Below, piece after piece: positions 16,461 to 18,294 of a stretch of DNA of 18,294 nt. Numbering within the stretch: position 1 is the first letter of the stretch; each line of letters begins with the position of its first letter. Position numbers and translations under genes: made by a program. The notes under the pieces were generated by a model. That model did no database searches. It had not been told where the DNA came from and was given only the letters and a program-made list of their open reading frames with translations. Where the stretch lies: the NCBI GenBank assembly GCA_937920335.1, contig CALGUT010000822.1, positions 1 through 18,294 on the forward strand, in the 5' to 3' direction. The DNA is from an uncultured Opitutales bacterium. GTDB lineage: Bacteria > Verrucomicrobiota > Verrucomicrobiia > Opitutales > UBA2995.

Positions 16461-17231
16461 ATGGAAACAATTAGAAAACGTTTGAAATCGGGAGAAACCC
16501 TTGTGGGTAGTTGGATCAATTCAGGGAGCCCTGCAATAGCTGAACTTATGGCTGCTACGGGCTATGATTTTCTATGTATCGATGCTGAACATTCCGCTGT
16601 TGACCTTCCGTTGGTTCAGTCGATTTTCCAGGCAATGCACTCTGGTAATCCGGAATGCGCAAATGTGGTAAGGTTGCATGGTATCGATTACTCGTTTGTT
16701 AAGCGGTATCTAGACTCTGGAGCCCAAGGTATAATTGCGCCACTCGTGATGAATAAGCAGGATGCTGAGTTGTTGATTAAAGCCACCAAGTATCCGCCTA
16801 TGGGGAATCGGGGCGTCGGGTTTTGCCGTGCGAATCAGTATGGAATGAATTTAGAGAAGAATGTGGCATCAGCGAATGAGGATATTTTCGTAGCTGTGCA
16901 GATCGAACATATTGATGCGGTCGATGCTATAGATGAAATCCTCGAAGTGGAGGGAATTGATGCGGTCTTTGTAGGTCCTTATGATCTATCGGCTTCGATG
17001 GGGATAACCGGGCAATTTGATCATCCTGATTATTTAACTGCCAGAACTCGAGTTTTAGAAGCCTGTAAGAGGAAGGGAATTGCACCGGGTATTCATGTGG
17101 TTCCGCCGGATGTGGATCTTTTTATCGAGCAAAACAAAGAGGGTTATCAGCTCATGGCCTACAGCTTGGATATCACTATGATTCTGGAAGCGTCGAAGAG
17201 TGCGCTTTCTAGAATTCGTTCGGCCTTCTAG
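16461..17231 (+). CDS. HpcH/HpaI family aldolase
   Basis: A 256-residue TIM-barrel class II aldolase, normal length. The family cleaves or forms 2-keto-3-deoxy acids, using pyruvate and an aldehyde with a divalent metal. Motifs: VGSWINSGSPAIAELMAATG (15-34), the catalytic-His segment IDAEHS (40-45), VVRLHGID (69-76), LDSGAQGIIAPLV (84-96), YPPMGNRGVGF (111-121), QIE (147-149, metal ligand Glu149 by family analogy) and FVGPYDLSASMG (170-181, metal ligand Asp174 or nearby). The best-known members act on 4-hydroxy-2-oxoheptanedioate or 2-keto-3-deoxyrhamnonate. Here it lies 36 bp before a CMP-sugar synthetase, so it may make or process a keto-deoxy sugar acid for the glycan; that is inference. 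No ribosome site precedes the ATG. Confidence 0.9.
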   Translation: METIRKRLKSGETLVGSWINSGSPAIAELMAATGYDFLCIDAEHSAVDLPLVQSIFQAMHSGNPECANVVRLHGIDYSFVKRYLDSGAQGIIAPLVMNKQDAELLIKATKYPPMGNRGVGFCRANQYGMNLEKNVASANEDIFVAVQIEHIDAVDAIDEILEVEGIDAVFVGPYDLSASMGITGQFDHPDYLTARTRVLEACKRKGIAPGIHVVPPDVDLFIEQNKEGYQLMAYSLDITMILEASKSALSRIRSAF

Positions 17232-17267
17232 AATTAGTTAATCGATAGAAAATAACCCTACTGCCAA

Positions 17268-17978
17268 ATGTCTCAATCGTTTAAAACGGTGGCGCTGCTG
17301 CCCATGAAAGCTCATAGTGCTCGGGTAAAGGGCAAGAACTTCAGGAACTTTGCTGGCAAGCCATTGTTTCGATGGATTTTGGATACTCTTCTTGAAGTTG
17401 AGGAGATTGATCAAATTGTTATTAATACAGACGCAAGGGATATTCTTGAGGGGCATGGGCTAACGGAGACGGATCAAATTACGATTCGAGATCGTAAGCC
17501 AGATATTTGCGGTGATCACGTAAGTATGAACTTGGTCATTCAGGATGATATGGCTGCGGTTGATGCGGAGACGTTTTTGATGACTCATACTACGAATCCA
17601 TTGTTGAGTGCTGGGACGATACGGTCTGCTATAGATTCCTACTACAAGGGCGTTGTTAGGGATGGTAGTGATAGCCTGTTTACGGTGAACGAATACCAGA
17701 CACGGTTTTATCGAAAAGATGGTTCAGCTGTGAATCATGACCCGAATGTACTGCTACCCACTCAGGAATTGGAGCCGTGGTACGAGGAGAATTCCAATCT
17801 TTATATTTTTACAAAAAACTCTTTCGAATCAACGCATGCACGAATAGGAGAACGCCCCATACTTTTCCCAACACCTACGTTGGAGGCAGCTGACATCGAT
17901 AATCCTACGCAATGGCGAATTGCCGAAATCATTGCTTTGGCAGAAATGCTGGTTCAGTCAGCTGAACCTGTTGGTTGA
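17268..17978 (+). CDS. CMP-sugar (acylneuraminate/NeuA-like) cytidylyltransferase
   Basis: A 236-residue nucleotidyltransferase that should transfer CMP from CTP to a 2-keto-3-deoxy sugar acid. Motifs: LLPMKAHSARVKGKNF (10-25), the CTP-binding loop in a variant common to NeuA-like proteins of surface-glycan loci; FAGKPLFRWILDT (28-40); VINTDA (51-56); THTTNPLLSAGTIRSAI (106-122); and the C-terminal AADIDNPTQWRIAE (207-220), which corresponds to the family's DIDxPxDW motif. Sialic, legionaminic, pseudaminic or Kdo-like acids are all possible substrates. I cannot choose from sequence, and no NeuB-like synthase is visible nearby. It follows the aldolase by 36 bp and is probably co-transcribed with it. 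Confidence 0.88.
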   Translation: MSQSFKTVALLPMKAHSARVKGKNFRNFAGKPLFRWILDTLLEVEEIDQIVINTDARDILEGHGLTETDQITIRDRKPDICGDHVSMNLVIQDDMAAVDAETFLMTHTTNPLLSAGTIRSAIDSYYKGVVRDGSDSLFTVNEYQTRFYRKDGSAVNHDPNVLLPTQELEPWYEENSNLYIFTKNSFESTHARIGERPILFPTPTLEAADIDNPTQWRIAEIIALAEMLVQSAEPVG

Positions 17979-18035
17979 GTAGCCTTAAGAAGGCATGTTG
18001 TCATAAGACTATTAACTCTGCGTGTGTCTTGAGGG
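17979..18035. other. Convergent gap between CMP-sugar synthetase and GT4
   Basis: This 57-bp gap contains a small hairpin, GCCTT-AAG-AAGGC (17982-17994), 3 bp after the plus-strand stop. It is not followed by a T-run, so it is only a weak terminator candidate. TTAACTC and GGGTTAA segments (near 18011 and 18033) can also pair weakly around a long loop. No gene is seen here. Confidence 0.35.
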
Positions 18036-18294
18036 TTAAGTGGAAGATAGAATCTTTTCATAGAAAGCTAATAGATCGTTGGTCGATTGAGCCCAAGAAA
18101 ACTTCCTTGATTGCAGAAGCGAGTTGTTTGATATCGCTAGATACTCATCTCGATTTTCTTCCAACTTCAGCATGGTGTCTGCTATTGATTCGACGGAGTT
18201 GGGGTCGCAGTAGACTGCCGCCTCACCTCCGATCTCATTTAGACTTGTATTCCGGGACGTTATAACTGGAGCTCCCTGGGACATAGATTCAAGC
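18036..18294 (-). CDS. GT4-family glycosyltransferase, C-terminal fragment (runs off window)
   Basis: About 86 codons of the C-terminal end are present; the frame stays open to base 18294, so the gene begins outside. The visible part begins LESMSQGAPVITS, the usual LEAMAxGxPVITS donor-binding motif of GT-B GT4 enzymes. It continues with EIGGEAAVYCDPNSVESIAD and ends with a FSWAQSTNDLLAFYEKIL helix, as is usual for Glycos_transf_1 domains. It converges on the CMP-sugar synthetase with 57 bp between the stops. Another sugar transfer step of the same locus is likely. Confidence 0.85.
   Translation of the reverse strand, partial: LESMSQGAPVITSRNTSLNEIGGEAAVYCDPNSVESIADTMLKLEENRDEYLAISNNSLLQSRKFSWAQSTNDLLAFYEKILSST

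Noticed and set aside
17975..18265. 96-codon plus-strand frame after the CMP-sugar synthetase
   Set aside because: It runs antisense to the clear GT4 C-terminal motifs and lacks any domain resemblance.

Overview
The window looks like part of a cell-surface glycan locus from a Gram-negative bacterium, most likely Verrucomicrobiota (Opitutae/Puniceicoccales type) or a related PVC-group lineage. This placement is inference. It rests on the large secreted protein built from GGKSVWW...IAVDG repeats and ending in two copies of a 'LVNISTRxxVGT' domain, an architecture I associate with Verrucomicrobiota, Planctomycetota and Acidobacteriota, and on the absence of clear Shine-Dalgarno motifs. No rRNA, tRNA, CRISPR array, insertion sequence or phage gene was seen, and no stretch without a gene exceeds about 180 bp.

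Layout. (1) 1-3378, plus: the 3' part of a giant repeat protein whose start lies outside the window, followed by a hairpin terminator. (2) 3416-12556, minus: a tight four-gene operon, read from the right as a GT-B (GT4-like) glycosyltransferase with an extra C-terminal domain, two paralogous proteins each with two tandem GT2 domains and N-terminal 'GWxF' accessory modules, and a polytopic membrane protein of possible GT-C type. (3) 12685-15502, plus: cysC-cysD-cysN, the complete sulfate-activation pathway to PAPS. (4) 15508-16284, minus: a polyprenol-phosphate-type GT2. (5) 16461-17978, plus: an HpcH/HpaI-family aldolase and a CMP-sugar (NeuA-like) cytidylyltransferase. (6) 18036-18294, minus: the C-terminal end of a GT4 glycosyltransferase running off the window.

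How the parts may work together (inference): the cytidylyltransferase, perhaps with the aldolase, would supply a CMP-activated acidic sugar; the five glycosyltransferases would assemble a surface polysaccharide or glycoprotein glycan; CysCDN would supply PAPS for sulfating it. No sulfotransferase, flippase, polymerase or ABC exporter lies inside the window, so the glycan's identity and export route cannot be read here. The least explained elements are the repeated GWxF module fused to the tandem GT2 enzymes and the aldolase/CMP-sugar synthetase pair without a recognisable NeuB or KdsA synthase.
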